A stretch of DNA of 64,000 nt from G965227875 sp965227875 (GTDB lineage Bacteria > Pseudomonadota > Alphaproteobacteria > Rhizobiales > JAJFHC01). Of the stretch, positions 6,933-16,223 are shown piece after piece. A model generated the notes under the pieces. That model had not been told where the DNA came from and ran no database searches. It saw only the letters and a list, made by a program, of their open reading frames with translations. The translations under genes were made by a program, and so were the position numbers. The number at the start of each line of letters is the position of its first letter. Position 1 is the first letter of the stretch. The stretch covers positions 3,906,001 through 3,970,000 of the forward strand of contig OZ245783.1 of assembly GCA_965227875.1 (NCBI GenBank). The letters are read 5' to 3'.

Positions 6933-8246
6933 ATGACAGTTGATTCCCGAAATGCGGCCACGATCGCCCTTCACGCGGGCTTTCGGGCCGATCCGGCGAC
7001 GAACGCGACCGCGGTCCCGATCTACCAGTCGGCCTCCTTCACGTTCGACGACACCGCCCACGCATCCCGGCTCTTCGCGCTCGAGGAGATCGGCAACATC
7101 TATTCCCGCATCGACAACCCGACGACCGCTGTGTTGCAGCAGCGTATCGCCGAACTCGAAGGCGGCGTTGCCGCGCTCGGCGTGAGTTCCGGACAGGCGG
7201 CGACCGCGGCTGCGATCCAGAACATCGCCCGGGCCGGGGACAATATCGTAAGTTCCACGGACCTTTACGGCGGAACGTGGAATCTGTTTGCCAACACCTT
7301 CGCAACCATGGGTATCGAGGTCCGCTTCGTGGACCCGGCGGACCCGGAGGCGTTCCGACGCGCGACGGACGAGCGCACGCGGGCCTATTTCGCCGAGACC
7401 CTGCCCAATCCCAAGCTCGCGGTCTTCCCCATTCGCGAGGTGGCGGACATCGGTGAGGCGCTTGGCGTCCCGCTCATCGTCGACAATACCGCGGCGCCGA
7501 TCATCTGCCGGCCCATCGCCCATGGTGCGCATATCGTGGTCTATTCCACGACCAAGTACATCGGCGGTCACGGCACCTCGATTGGCGGCATGATCGTCGA
7601 CAGCGGAAAGTTCGACTGGATTGCCCATGCCGACCGGCATCCGGCGCTCAACGAGCCGGACCCGAGCTATCACGGCGCCATCTGGACCGAAGCCACCGCG
7701 CCGATGGGACCCGTCGCTTATATCGTCAAGGCCCAGTGCACGATCCAGCGCGACCTCGGTTTTGCGGCCAGCCCGTTCAACTCGTTCCAGTTCATCCAGG
7801 GCCTCGAGACGCTGCCTCTGCGCATGCGCGAGCACTGCCGCAATGCGCAAGCGGTGGCGGACTATCTCGCGGCGCATCCGGCGGTGGCCAAAGTGGTGCA
7901 TCCGTCGCAGCAGTCCGGCGAAACGCGCCGGCGGGCCGATGCCTACCTGGACGGCGGATATGGCGGTCTGGTCGGGTTCGAACTGGACGGCGGCGCCGAA
8001 GCCGGGCGCAGGTTCATAGACGGTCTCAAGCTGTTCTATCACGTTGCCAATATCGGTGACGCGCGCTCCCTGGCCATTCACCCCGCGAGCACGACCCATC
8101 AGCAGCTCGACGAGGAGGAGCAGGCGCGAACGGGCGTCACGCCGGGTTACGTAAGGCTTTCGGTCGGCATCGAGCATATCGACGACATCATCGCCGATCT
8201 CGACCGCGCCCTTGCTGTGGCGGCACCCGCGGCGCGGGCGGCCTGA
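6933..8246 (+). CDS. metY: O-acetylhomoserine sulfhydrylase
   Basis: This 437-residue PLP enzyme of the Cys/Met metabolism family joins O-acetylhomoserine and sulfide to homocysteine. Seen: the Tyr-Ser-Arg phosphate-binding motif (NIYSRIDNPT), the cofactor-stacking region SSTDLYGGTWNLF, Asp184 (VDNT) for the pyridine nitrogen, and Schiff-base Lys208 in YSTTKYIGGHGTSIGG. The long insert after residue 215 and total length near 430 separate MetY from the shorter cystathionine synthases and lyases such as the one at 28089. It lies upstream of metA, whose product here looks acetyl-CoA specific, so the pair forms a direct sulfhydrylation route to methionine in the cytoplasm. The ATG at 6933 has AAAGGA in front. 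Confidence 0.93.
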   Translation: MTVDSRNAATIALHAGFRADPATNATAVPIYQSASFTFDDTAHASRLFALEEIGNIYSRIDNPTTAVLQQRIAELEGGVAALGVSSGQAATAAAIQNIARAGDNIVSSTDLYGGTWNLFANTFATMGIEVRFVDPADPEAFRRATDERTRAYFAETLPNPKLAVFPIREVADIGEALGVPLIVDNTAAPIICRPIAHGAHIVVYSTTKYIGGHGTSIGGMIVDSGKFDWIAHADRHPALNEPDPSYHGAIWTEATAPMGPVAYIVKAQCTIQRDLGFAASPFNSFQFIQGLETLPLRMREHCRNAQAVADYLAAHPAVAKVVHPSQQSGETRRRADAYLDGGYGGLVGFELDGGAEAGRRFIDGLKLFYHVANIGDARSLAIHPASTTHQQLDEEEQARTGVTPGYVRLSVGIEHIDDIIADLDRALAVAAPAARAA

Positions 8247-8324
8247 GCGATCGGCCGGAGGGTGGCGGAATGCCCGATGACGCGACCTTCCGGCTTGCCT
8301 TTCAGTCGGTTTAGTGATCAGAAT

Positions 8325-8357
8325 GTTCGTTATAACGGACACGGACGATATATCCGT
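8325..8357. promoter_or_regulatory. Two adjacent palindromes upstream of metA
   Basis: GTTCGTTATAACGGAC (8325-8340) is a 16-bp near-palindrome with a perfect CGTTATAACG core. Directly after it, ACGGACGATATATCCGT (8341-8357) has ACGGA/TCCGT arms. They lie 27 bp before the metA start, at promoter distance, and are candidate operators for a methionine- or SAM-responsive regulator. No SAM riboswitch structure is evident here. Confidence 0.35.
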
Positions 8358-8383
8358 CTCCGCACCCCAGGGAAGCGACGCCA

Positions 8384-9292
8384 ATGACGATCTACCTGCC
8401 AACGGGTCTGCCGGCCGCGGACGTGCTCAGGAACGAGGGCATTCAGGTCGAGGAAGGTCACGCACCGGTCACCGCGCTGCGCATCGGCCTGTTCAACCTG
8501 ATGCCGGACCGGATCGCCACCGAACTGCAGTTCGCGAGGATACTGGCGGCGACGGGGATGGATTGCGAACTGGTTCTGCTTCGCCCGGCCGGTTACATCC
8601 CGCGCAACACGCCCTCCCGGCACATGGACAGGTTCTACGAGACATGGTCGGAAGCGTCCGGCGTCGGCCTCGACGGCCTGATCGTCACCGGCGCGCCGGT
8701 CGAGAAACTCGAATTCGAATCCGTCGCCTACTGGTCGGAGATGGAAGACCTCCTGTTTCAGGCGCGCGGGCTTTATCTGCCGACGTTTCACATCTGCTGG
8801 GCGGCGCAGGCCGCACTCTACGTCTATCACGGCGTGCCCAAGCACCTTGTGAACGGGAAGGTGTTCGGCGTATTCGACCAGACATCGACGCGTCCCGGTC
8901 ATGAATTGCTGGCCGGGCTGGGAAAGACGTTTCCGGTGCCCGTGTCCCGCCACACGGAAGTCAGGCCGGAAGACCTGCCGAAGGACGGCCCTGTCGAGGT
9001 TCTCGCCGAAAGCCCCGGGTCGGGCCTCTGCCTGCTCGAGGACAGGTCCGCAAACGCGGTCTACATGTTCAACCATTTCGAGTACGACGCGGATACGCTG
9101 GACCGCGAATACCGCCGCGACGTCGCCGCCGGGCTCGAGATAACCCCGCCCCACGGACCGTCCGTCGCCGCGGGCACGACGCCACCCTGGCGCTACGGTG
9201 CGGTGCGCTTTTTCCGCAACTGGCTGCGCAAGGCGGACGGTATCGAGCGAGATCTCTCGGTTTCGAAACAACGGTTTGCCGCCCACGCTTGA
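8384..9292 (+). CDS. metA: Homoserine O-acetyltransferase, MetA type
   Basis: This 302-residue protein acylates homoserine, the first committed step of methionine synthesis. The MetA family signatures are present: FNLMPDRIATELQFARIL, catalytic Cys138 in FHICWAAQAALYVYHG, and NHFEYD near residue 230 with His and Glu of the active site. Glu107 in TGAPVEKLEFE aligns with the residue (Glu111 in Bacillus cereus MetA; Gly in E. coli) that selects acetyl-CoA over succinyl-CoA, so the enzyme should make O-acetylhomoserine. This fits the upstream metY. Length is normal for the family. The start ATG at 8384 follows GGGAAGCGA. It converges on the patatin gene. Confidence 0.94.
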   Translation: MTIYLPTGLPAADVLRNEGIQVEEGHAPVTALRIGLFNLMPDRIATELQFARILAATGMDCELVLLRPAGYIPRNTPSRHMDRFYETWSEASGVGLDGLIVTGAPVEKLEFESVAYWSEMEDLLFQARGLYLPTFHICWAAQAALYVYHGVPKHLVNGKVFGVFDQTSTRPGHELLAGLGKTFPVPVSRHTEVRPEDLPKDGPVEVLAESPGSGLCLLEDRSANAVYMFNHFEYDADTLDREYRRDVAAGLEITPPHGPSVAAGTTPPWRYGAVRFFRNWLRKADGIERDLSVSKQRFAAHA

Positions 9293-9323
9293 ATTGGTTT
9301 CTCAGGCCCGGGATTGGCCGCCG

Positions 9324-12300
9324 TCAGGTCGTCTTCGGCTTTGTTGTCCCGACGATGTCGGCATCAATCTTCCGCAGCCAGGCGTCCAGCATCGAGGCCG
9401 TGCATCCGGACGCAAGCCAGTCTTTCAAGCGGGTCTCCCCGAGCATCCGTTCCGCGATGCGGTAGCCGACTTCGCGATAGGCCTCGAACTGTTCCTCGTC
9501 GAAGAACTGGTCGCCGGTGGTCTGGTCGGGGAAGTCGGGGTTGGCGCCCTTGTAGCCTTTTGCGGTCATGGACAGTTCCGCGATCATTGCCGTCTTCATG
9601 TAGATGATCACACCGTGTTCGGGCCAAAGGCCGTGCCCGCCGCGCGGACCGTAGTTGATGCGCGCCACGAAGAAACCCTCCTGCGCATAGTCGACGCCCT
9701 TGGGATAGACGCCGTCCGTCTTCCTGGGCACCAGGAGTTCCGGGCCCCTGTCTGGAACGAGGTCGATCGTCGCTCCGAAATCCTGGCCGATGCGCTGGAT
9801 CGCGGTGACGAAATCGGCATAGGACGACTCCGTGTCCTGCCCGCCGTCGCACACGACGATGAGACCGCAGCGCCTGCGCACCAGTTCGTAGATGGCGAGG
9901 TTCTCGAAGTGCCCGCCGTCGCTCAGTTCGAGAAAGTCCGAGTTTTCCTGGTAGCCGGTGTTCGGCAGGCAGTAGACCGCGCTGGGATAGAAGTGATTGG
10001 GCCGCGGCCAGAACCTGGACAACCGGCTCTCGCGGGGGCGGTTGACCCAGTAGCCGAGCCGGAAGTTGAGCAGCGTCATGACCAGCGAGACGGCGCGGTT
10101 CGTCGTCACGCCCTTGCCGCCCACGCCGCCGCGCGGGTTGGCGGCCGCACCGGAGATCGACATGGCCGAGGCGAGACTCATCTGGTTGTTGTCGAAACTC
10201 TCCGTCGTCACCCAGCCGGTAGCGTTGCTGCCGCAGAAGAACGGCGAAAGAACGAAATTGTCGCCACCGCGATTGCGGAACTTCGCGTTGGGAGAGTTCA
10301 CCAGAACCAGATTGGTGTTGATGAGCGGGAAGGGGCCTTTCGGCGCCGTCGTCTCGTTTTCGCCGGTCCCGCGCCAGAGTTCCGACAGCAGGAGACGGTC
10401 GGCGAGACCGGCCGGTCCCGGGTTGCTGCCCAGCGCGGTCTCGAAATTCGGCAGAAAGGCTTCCATGAGGCGGTCACGGTAGAAGCGGCCGAGCGAGATG
10501 TAGTTGAGATTGGTGAACCAGCCCGAGATCACCGCCATCAGCAGTGCCAGCCAGAACAGGGCCTCGCGCAACTTGTCCCCCGGCGCGTCCGGGGTTTGGT
10601 CCGGACTGAACACGGACAGGTTCCAGGCGTATCCCAGCAGGAGGATGCCGTAGACGAGCAGCAGGGCGCCGACGGCCAGCACGTAGGTCGTGAGAACGCC
10701 GCGCCGGCCCTTGCCGTTCGACTGGACGAAGCCCCAGATCGCGCTGGCGATGCCGCCGGTGGTGCTGGCGGCGCCGGTCAGTGCGGCCATCTCGGCCCCG
10801 TCGAGCAGCCCGTAGACAAACGGGATGCTGCCGATCACGACCAGAAAGAACACGGCGATGAAGAGGCTGCCGAACAGTTTCTCGAACGCCCGCCGGCCGG
10901 AATAGCGCTCCGAGACGCCGTCGTCCTGCACGGAGCGCCGGATTTCGATCCCGAGATGGTAGCTCATCATCGCCATGGTGGCGGCGATCGCGGCCAGCAT
11001 GACGAACTTCGGAACGAGGTCTTCGAGAACGAGCACCAGCGCCACAGCGGCAATGGCAGCAATGGCTACGAAGAGACGGCCCGGCAGCAGGAATGCCGAA
11101 AGAACGGTCGCAGCGAGAACGGCCAGCGCCGGCAACAGGTTCTGCGCCAGCCATTCCACCGTTCCGGGAACCCCTGAGCCCCCGGTGCTGCCGGTGGCGA
11201 AACATTTGCTGAGGATATCGGACGCTTGCGTGCTGGCCGTGATGCAGTTCGTGGCCACGGCATAGAACCCGGCGGCGAGCACGGCGATGAAGACGAGGTT
11301 GAGCAGGACGAGAAGAATCGCCTTCCAGTAGCGCTTGAGGAAGCGGGCCATGCGCAGGGCGAGCGATCTGGAGAAATACCGCGTGGCGAACCCGGGCGAG
11401 GCCCCGCGGGTCGCGGATGCCGATGCGGGCTGGCCCACCTCCGAGACACGCGTGCGGCTCCCGCCCGATGTGTCCGAGCGTTTGGTCCAGGCAAGGAAGG
11501 AGTAATGCACAGACGCAACCACGAAGAACCCGGCGATCGCGGCGGCGGCGAGAAGGACGATCTGGTAGACGCTTGTCGCCGCACCGACGTTCAGCAGGTC
11601 GGCGGAAGGGGTCAGGTTCTCGCCGATCCAGTTGAGCGCGAGGAAGAGCGAGGCAGATACCGGGATCCACACCAGCAGGTTGAGCAGGATCGCCCTCAAG
11701 ACCACGGCAAGGCCGGACGTGAGCCGTATGCCGCCGCCGGGGATCAGGTAGCGGCCGTTGCGCCGAAGGTGCGACAGCGGCGGATCGGAGGGAGCGCCGA
11801 GGTCGCTCGGATCCGTGGTCCCGAACGGCAGGTTCGAATCCGTGTCGTAGTGCTTCGACGCCGGATCGTCGTCCACCGATGTCCTGCCGTGGAGCCACCA
11901 TGCCAGCGCGGAGCCGATATAGCCGCCGCCGGAGACCGTCGAGAGGTAGTCGACCCTGGAGAGCACGCCTTCCACGGCGAGCTTCTGCATGATGCCGAGG
12001 CAGAAGACGGCAGACCGGATCCCGCCACCGGAGAACGCCAGGCCGAAAAGCCGGGGCGTCCGGTCTTCTTCCGGATCGGGAGGGGATGGATTCTCCTCGT
12101 CGGGGTCCGGCACCGGTACGGCGGCGCCGGCGCCCTGTTGCGGATCGCGGGTTCGAAAGGCCTCGGTGAGGTGCTGCATCCTCGTCCCGAGGTCGGCAGG
12201 CACCGGCGACGGCTTTGAGCCGTCCTTGCGTTCGGATGCCCGGCCATGGGCGAACCGGCGTTCGGTGATGAACTCCAGTTCCCGGATGAGCGCATGGCTG

Positions 12301-12503
12301 TCCGGGAACGCCTCGAGGTCGGAGGGCGGGGTGTCGGAGACGGTAGCGATCTTGGCCGGGGCGTCGGGCACTCGCAGGACATCTTCGCCGGCCCGGTCCT
12401 GTCCGACCGGCGGTGTGCCCTGGAAATACTCGGGTCGGGGCCGGCCACCATAGATCAGCCAGTCAACCAATCCCTCCTTCGAGGCATCATCCTGCTCGTT
12501 CAT
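9324..12503 (-). CDS. Large patatin-like phospholipase with central membrane domain
   Basis: A 1059-residue protein. Residues 150-198 hold the patatin start: glycine-rich oxyanion loop AFSGGGIRSAVFCLG (about 156-170) and the nucleophile segment LSTVSGGGYIG with candidate Ser191, which reads T-V-S-G-G rather than the usual G-x-S-x-G. The catalytic Asp is in SDGGHFENLAIYEL near residue 859. Between them, from about 270 to 680, are many hydrophobic segments, so the catalytic fold is split by a membrane domain. Patatins hydrolyse acyl chains of lipids. The N-terminal 145 residues are charged and probably disordered. It is single, with a 277-bp AT-rich region upstream. Start ATG at 12503 is preceded by unremarkable sequence. 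Confidence 0.8.
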   Translation of the reverse strand: MNEQDDASKEGLVDWLIYGGRPRPEYFQGTPPVGQDRAGEDVLRVPDAPAKIATVSDTPPSDLEAFPDSHALIRELEFITERRFAHGRASERKDGSKPSPVPADLGTRMQHLTEAFRTRDPQQGAGAAVPVPDPDEENPSPPDPEEDRTPRLFGLAFSGGGIRSAVFCLGIMQKLAVEGVLSRVDYLSTVSGGGYIGSALAWWLHGRTSVDDDPASKHYDTDSNLPFGTTDPSDLGAPSDPPLSHLRRNGRYLIPGGGIRLTSGLAVVLRAILLNLLVWIPVSASLFLALNWIGENLTPSADLLNVGAATSVYQIVLLAAAAIAGFFVVASVHYSFLAWTKRSDTSGGSRTRVSEVGQPASASATRGASPGFATRYFSRSLALRMARFLKRYWKAILLVLLNLVFIAVLAAGFYAVATNCITASTQASDILSKCFATGSTGGSGVPGTVEWLAQNLLPALAVLAATVLSAFLLPGRLFVAIAAIAAVALVLVLEDLVPKFVMLAAIAATMAMMSYHLGIEIRRSVQDDGVSERYSGRRAFEKLFGSLFIAVFFLVVIGSIPFVYGLLDGAEMAALTGAASTTGGIASAIWGFVQSNGKGRRGVLTTYVLAVGALLLVYGILLLGYAWNLSVFSPDQTPDAPGDKLREALFWLALLMAVISGWFTNLNYISLGRFYRDRLMEAFLPNFETALGSNPGPAGLADRLLLSELWRGTGENETTAPKGPFPLINTNLVLVNSPNAKFRNRGGDNFVLSPFFCGSNATGWVTTESFDNNQMSLASAMSISGAAANPRGGVGGKGVTTNRAVSLVMTLLNFRLGYWVNRPRESRLSRFWPRPNHFYPSAVYCLPNTGYQENSDFLELSDGGHFENLAIYELVRRRCGLIVVCDGGQDTESSYADFVTAIQRIGQDFGATIDLVPDRGPELLVPRKTDGVYPKGVDYAQEGFFVARINYGPRGGHGLWPEHGVIIYMKTAMIAELSMTAKGYKGANPDFPDQTTGDQFFDEEQFEAYREVGYRIAERMLGETRLKDWLASGCTASMLDAWLRKIDADIVGTTKPKTT

Positions 12504-12780
12504 GGATCGACCCGGTTCTGTTCAAACCACCTCGACTGCACAATAGAACTTAATGATTGGGTTGATTCTAAGGAGTGTATTTTAGTTCGTAAACAGATAT
12601 TCCGTTTTTCAGTTCGCGTTCAGAAAGAAATATTCTTTCGTTTGCTTATAGTTTTGTTTTTATTGAATTTGTCTGCAATCTTTCAAATGTAATCGTTCTG
12701 TCCCAGGTAGATGTAGGCAAGGGAGTCCCGAACAAGCTCCCGTACCGTGTTCGCATTAGACTTTGTTCCCGGCCCGGCTC
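12504..12780. other. AT-rich intergenic region with a small hairpin
   Basis: This 277-bp gap, from the patatin start to the UspA-like stop, is clearly richer in A and T than its surroundings, especially 12525-12700. GAAAGAA (12624-12630) and TTCTTTC (12634-12640) form a 7-bp stem with a 3-nt loop, followed by a T-rich run, which would read as a weak rightward terminator, but no rightward gene precedes it. It probably holds the promoter of the patatin gene. No coding frame is convincing. Confidence 0.5.
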
Positions 12781-13638
12781 TCAGGCCTGATTGAGGAGCA
12801 GCACCGGGGCATGGGTGGCCCGCAGGAGGCAAACGATCCCGTCCGGATTCCGGCGCGCGAACCGTTCGGTGTCCGCCAGCACGAGGGCGGGTTCCATGTG
12901 CCGGATGGCGGCGGCGAGATTAGGGCCGTCGGAGGCGGGCAGATGGATCGATGAATATGCCGGAGGACCTGCTGCATCGTTCTGCCGCCGTGCCGTCACG
13001 GCACGTGCCCGGGACGGGTCTTCGACCGCCAGTATGGAGACGACGTCGCGCTGCATGGCCTTGCCGATGACGGCCGCCAGGTCCAGAACCCGGTCGCTTT
13101 CCTCGCTGCCGTCGTCGAGAACCGCGACCGGACCCGTCCACCGGCCGGTCCCGGGAGGCAGGATGACGACCCCGCGCGCGACCTCGGCGACACGCAGGGC
13201 GGAGCGCAGCACGTCCCGCACGCCAATCGCGGTGGGAGGTGACTGAAGCACGACGAAGTCGCTCTTGCCGCTCGCCTGGCGGGCAATATGCACGGGATCG
13301 CCCTTCCGGCTCTTGATCGAATAGCGCACATCTGCCGCGACGGCCCGCAGGGCGAGCCGGCGGCGGACCAGGTCGAGATCGCGGCTGAGGCATTTGCGCA
13401 GGGCCGCATGGCTGAACGGCGCCAGGGTTTCGCTGACCGTGGTGGCCCGGGTGAAGGACAGGGAGGCGGCTTCGAACATGGCGGTCGTGTTCACGAACAG
13501 GCCGCTGATCTCGCCCTTGACCGCTTTCGCGATCACGGTCGTCGTGTCGACCAGAACGTCTATCTGTTCGGCGGACGAAAGCGCCAGGACCACCCGCGGG
13601 CCGTGCGCTGTGCGTTCCCTGGTCTTGCGCTCAGCCAT
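12781..13638 (-). CDS. UspA-like protein coupled to the Lon-type protease
   Basis: A 285-residue protein that reads as two diverged universal-stress-like halves. The first half starts PRVVLALSSAEQIDVLVDTT; the second has GPVAVLDDGSEESDRVLDLA followed by DVVSILAVED and ends APVLLLNQA, the usual alternation of hydrophobic strands and helices. I cannot see a clear G-x2-G-x9-G nucleotide motif, so ATP binding is unsupported. The start ATG at 13638 is chosen because it overlaps the stop of the protease gene (13631) by 8 bases, implying translational coupling; upstream codons in this frame are Arg-rich shadow. It probably works with the protease, as adaptor or stress sensor, but this is inference from position. 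Confidence 0.65.
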   Translation of the reverse strand: MAERKTRERTAHGPRVVLALSSAEQIDVLVDTTTVIAKAVKGEISGLFVNTTAMFEAASLSFTRATTVSETLAPFSHAALRKCLSRDLDLVRRRLALRAVAADVRYSIKSRKGDPVHIARQASGKSDFVVLQSPPTAIGVRDVLRSALRVAEVARGVVILPPGTGRWTGPVAVLDDGSEESDRVLDLAAVIGKAMQRDVVSILAVEDPSRARAVTARRQNDAAGPPAYSSIHLPASDGPNLAAAIRHMEPALVLADTERFARRNPDGIVCLLRATHAPVLLLNQA

Positions 13639-16087
13639 GGCCGGATTCCTTGTCGGAGGACGAGTTTTTGGCGGCGAACGCCTTCCTGGTCTCCGCGAAG
13701 GACCGCAGCCGCGCCTCGACGCGGGCGTTGATCGTGTCCGGCGGGAACTTGCCGTCCGCGCCTCTGGTTCCCGCCGTCCGTCCGGTGAGGATCTCGATGC
13801 CCTGGTCCACATGTTCGACCGCAAACACGTGGAAGCGCTTGCGTTTCGCCGCCTCGACGACATCCGGCCTGAGCATGAGGTTCTTCACGTTGGACGCCGG
13901 AATGAGGACGCCCTGCCGGCCCGTCAGGCCCCGCGCCGAACAGATGTCGAAGAAGCCCTCGATCTTGTCGTTGGCGCCGCCGATCGCCTGGACATTGCCG
14001 AACTGGTCCACCGACCCGGTAACCGCGAGGCCCTGGCGGATCGGCACGCCCGACAGGGCGGACATGAGCGCATAGAGTTCCGTGCTCGACGCGCTGTCGC
14101 CGTCAACGCCGCCGTACGACTGCTCGAACACCAGGCCAGCGTCGAGCGACACGGGGAAGTCGCGCGCGTAATGCGATGCAAGATAGCTGGAGAGAATGAG
14201 GACGCCCTTGGAGTGGATCGGCCCGCCCAGGGCGACCTCGCGTTCGATATCCACCACTTCGCCCGACCCAACCCGGACCCGGGCGGTGATCCGGGTCGGC
14301 TTGCCGAACTGCATGTTGCCGAGCTGCAGGACGGAAAGACCGTTGATCTGGCCGACGGCTTCCGTGTCGGTCTCGATCCGGACCGTCTCGCGCAGGATGT
14401 ATTCGAGCGACTTTTCCCGGATCCGGCCCGACCTGTTGTGCTGTTCCGCGATGGCCCGTTCGACATCGGCCAGGCCGATGCGCCGCGCGCCGCGTTCGCC
14501 GGCCCAGAAGTCGGCCTCCCTGAGGATGTCCGCCATGAGTCCGATGCGCAGGGACAGGCGCTCGGCGTCCTCGGCCATGCGCGAGGACTCGTCGATGATC
14601 CGCGCGACCGCCTTCACGTCGGCGGTCTTCAGGTTCTCGCGCTTGACCACGGTCGTGACGAGGCGGGCATAGATGCCGACATTGTCCTCCGTCCGGTCGA
14701 GTTCCTCGTCGAACTCCGCTTCGACCTTGAACAGTTCCTGGAAGTCGGGATCGTGCTGGTAGGCGAGGTGGTACAGCATGCGCTCGCCCACCAGCACCAC
14801 CTTGACGTCGAGCGGGATGGGATCGGGGTCGAGCGAGGCCGGGCTCGCCATGCCGAGATGTTCGGCCGCCGACTCGATCTTGATGCAGTGGGATTGCAGC
14901 GACCTCTTGAGCGCGTTCCACGCCAGCCCGTCGGACAGGATGCGTCGGGCGTCAATGATCAGGTAGCCGCCATTGGCCCGGTGCAGCGCGCCGGGCTTGA
15001 TGAGCATGAAGTCCGTGACCATCGTGCCCATCTGGGAAAGGTACTCGACACGCCCGATGAGATTGGGCAGCGACGGAAGATCCTCGGCGATCACCGGGGC
15101 TCCGTCGGTTTCGCCATTGTCGTCGACGATGATGTTGATGCCGTACCTGCGGAAGCGCGGATGTTCGCTGGTGTCGGCATGCAGCGCGGGAAGGCCGCTC
15201 CCGTCCTCCGACGGCTGCGGCAGGAAAAGGAAGAAGCTCTCGACCATGTCGGCCTTTACTGCGTCGAGATAGGCCCGGACCTTCTCATGCTCCGCGAACA
15301 TCTCGAAGACCGTCTCCAGGGACGCGTCGACGACCGTCCGGGCAAGGTCCTTGTCCAGCTTGCGCAACTCGTCCCGGTGCGCCTTCTGCAGCTTGGGAAG
15401 TTGGCGCAGCGCCCTGGCGAGCTCCTCCTGCAGGGACTGGATAAGTTCCTGGATGCGCTCCTGCTCGGCTTTCGGCTTGGCCTTGAAGACCTCGGGCCGG
15501 ATCGGTTCGCCTTCATGCACCGGCGCCAGGGCGAACCCCATCGGCGTTCGCATGATGGTGATGTTCTCCGCCTCGGCCTTCTCCTTGACCGCGCTCAGGA
15601 GTTCGTCCTGCTGCTGTTCGAAGGAGTGATCGACCGCGCGGCGCCGGCTCTGGTAGTCCTCCGCCTCGAAGGCTGCCGGCATGCCGGCCAGCAGGTCGTC
15701 GATCACCCCCGCCATGGCGTCGTGAAGCTCCCGCGCCTTGCCGCGCGGCAGGTGCAGGGCGCGCGGCTTGTGGGGTGACGCGAAGTTGTTGACGTAGACC
15801 CAGTCGCCACCGGGCTCTTCCTCGCGCGCATGGTCGTCCAGGAAGTCGCGGATGGCGGAATGACGCCCGGATCCGGGCGCGCCGAGCGCAAAGAGATTGA
15901 ACCCGGCCTTGCGGATCTTCGTGCCGAACGCGATGGCGCGCAAAGCCCGGTCCTGGCCGACGAGATGGTTCACGGGTTCGAGGTCGTCGGTGGACCTGAC
16001 GCCCAGGCTTGCAGGGAGACAGACATTGCGCAGGGCGTCCGGCGTCAGGGGGGCGTGTCCGCCGAATGTATTGTCCTTGCCCGCCAT
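13631..16087 (-). CDS. Lon-type ATP-dependent protease (YcbZ/LonB-like, AAA_32)
   Basis: An 818-residue protease of the group that includes E. coli YcbZ. An N-terminal AAA domain has the P-loop-like GAPGSGRHS (about residue 63), in which the Walker A Lys is Arg, as is common in this group. A charged coiled-coil insert follows (about 130-280). The C-terminal Lon protease domain carries the Ser-Lys dyad: Ser in GVDGDSASSTELYALMSAL and Lys in GGANDKIEGFF. There is no N-terminal Lon substrate domain. The start at 16087 is preceded by GGAGG at 7 nt; upstream codons lack similarity. It is divergent from the HAD gene and overlaps the UspA-like gene downstream. It probably degrades damaged or regulatory cytoplasmic proteins. 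Confidence 0.9.
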   Translation of the reverse strand: MAGKDNTFGGHAPLTPDALRNVCLPASLGVRSTDDLEPVNHLVGQDRALRAIAFGTKIRKAGFNLFALGAPGSGRHSAIRDFLDDHAREEEPGGDWVYVNNFASPHKPRALHLPRGKARELHDAMAGVIDDLLAGMPAAFEAEDYQSRRRAVDHSFEQQQDELLSAVKEKAEAENITIMRTPMGFALAPVHEGEPIRPEVFKAKPKAEQERIQELIQSLQEELARALRQLPKLQKAHRDELRKLDKDLARTVVDASLETVFEMFAEHEKVRAYLDAVKADMVESFFLFLPQPSEDGSGLPALHADTSEHPRFRRYGINIIVDDNGETDGAPVIAEDLPSLPNLIGRVEYLSQMGTMVTDFMLIKPGALHRANGGYLIIDARRILSDGLAWNALKRSLQSHCIKIESAAEHLGMASPASLDPDPIPLDVKVVLVGERMLYHLAYQHDPDFQELFKVEAEFDEELDRTEDNVGIYARLVTTVVKRENLKTADVKAVARIIDESSRMAEDAERLSLRIGLMADILREADFWAGERGARRIGLADVERAIAEQHNRSGRIREKSLEYILRETVRIETDTEAVGQINGLSVLQLGNMQFGKPTRITARVRVGSGEVVDIEREVALGGPIHSKGVLILSSYLASHYARDFPVSLDAGLVFEQSYGGVDGDSASSTELYALMSALSGVPIRQGLAVTGSVDQFGNVQAIGGANDKIEGFFDICSARGLTGRQGVLIPASNVKNLMLRPDVVEAAKRKRFHVFAVEHVDQGIEILTGRTAGTRGADGKFPPDTINARVEARLRSFAETRKAFAAKNSSSDKESGHG

Positions 16088-16223
16088 TCCCTGCCTCCGG
16101 TTCCTTGCGTGTTTCTGGCCGCCTGCCATGATATTGCAGCACTGGCCGACTGCCCTGGCGACTCGCTTCGATGCCTGTCCGCCAGACCAATCGTTGCCGG
16201 ATAGGACGGAGAAATCAAACATC

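Noticed and set aside
8247..8383. SAM-II or other riboswitch before metA
   Set aside because: No SAM-II-type pseudoknot core or conserved bases were recognised; only palindromic DNA was found.
6579..8402. A 607-codon frame on the - strand
   Set aside because: It overlaps metY, whose PLP motifs are plain on the + strand.
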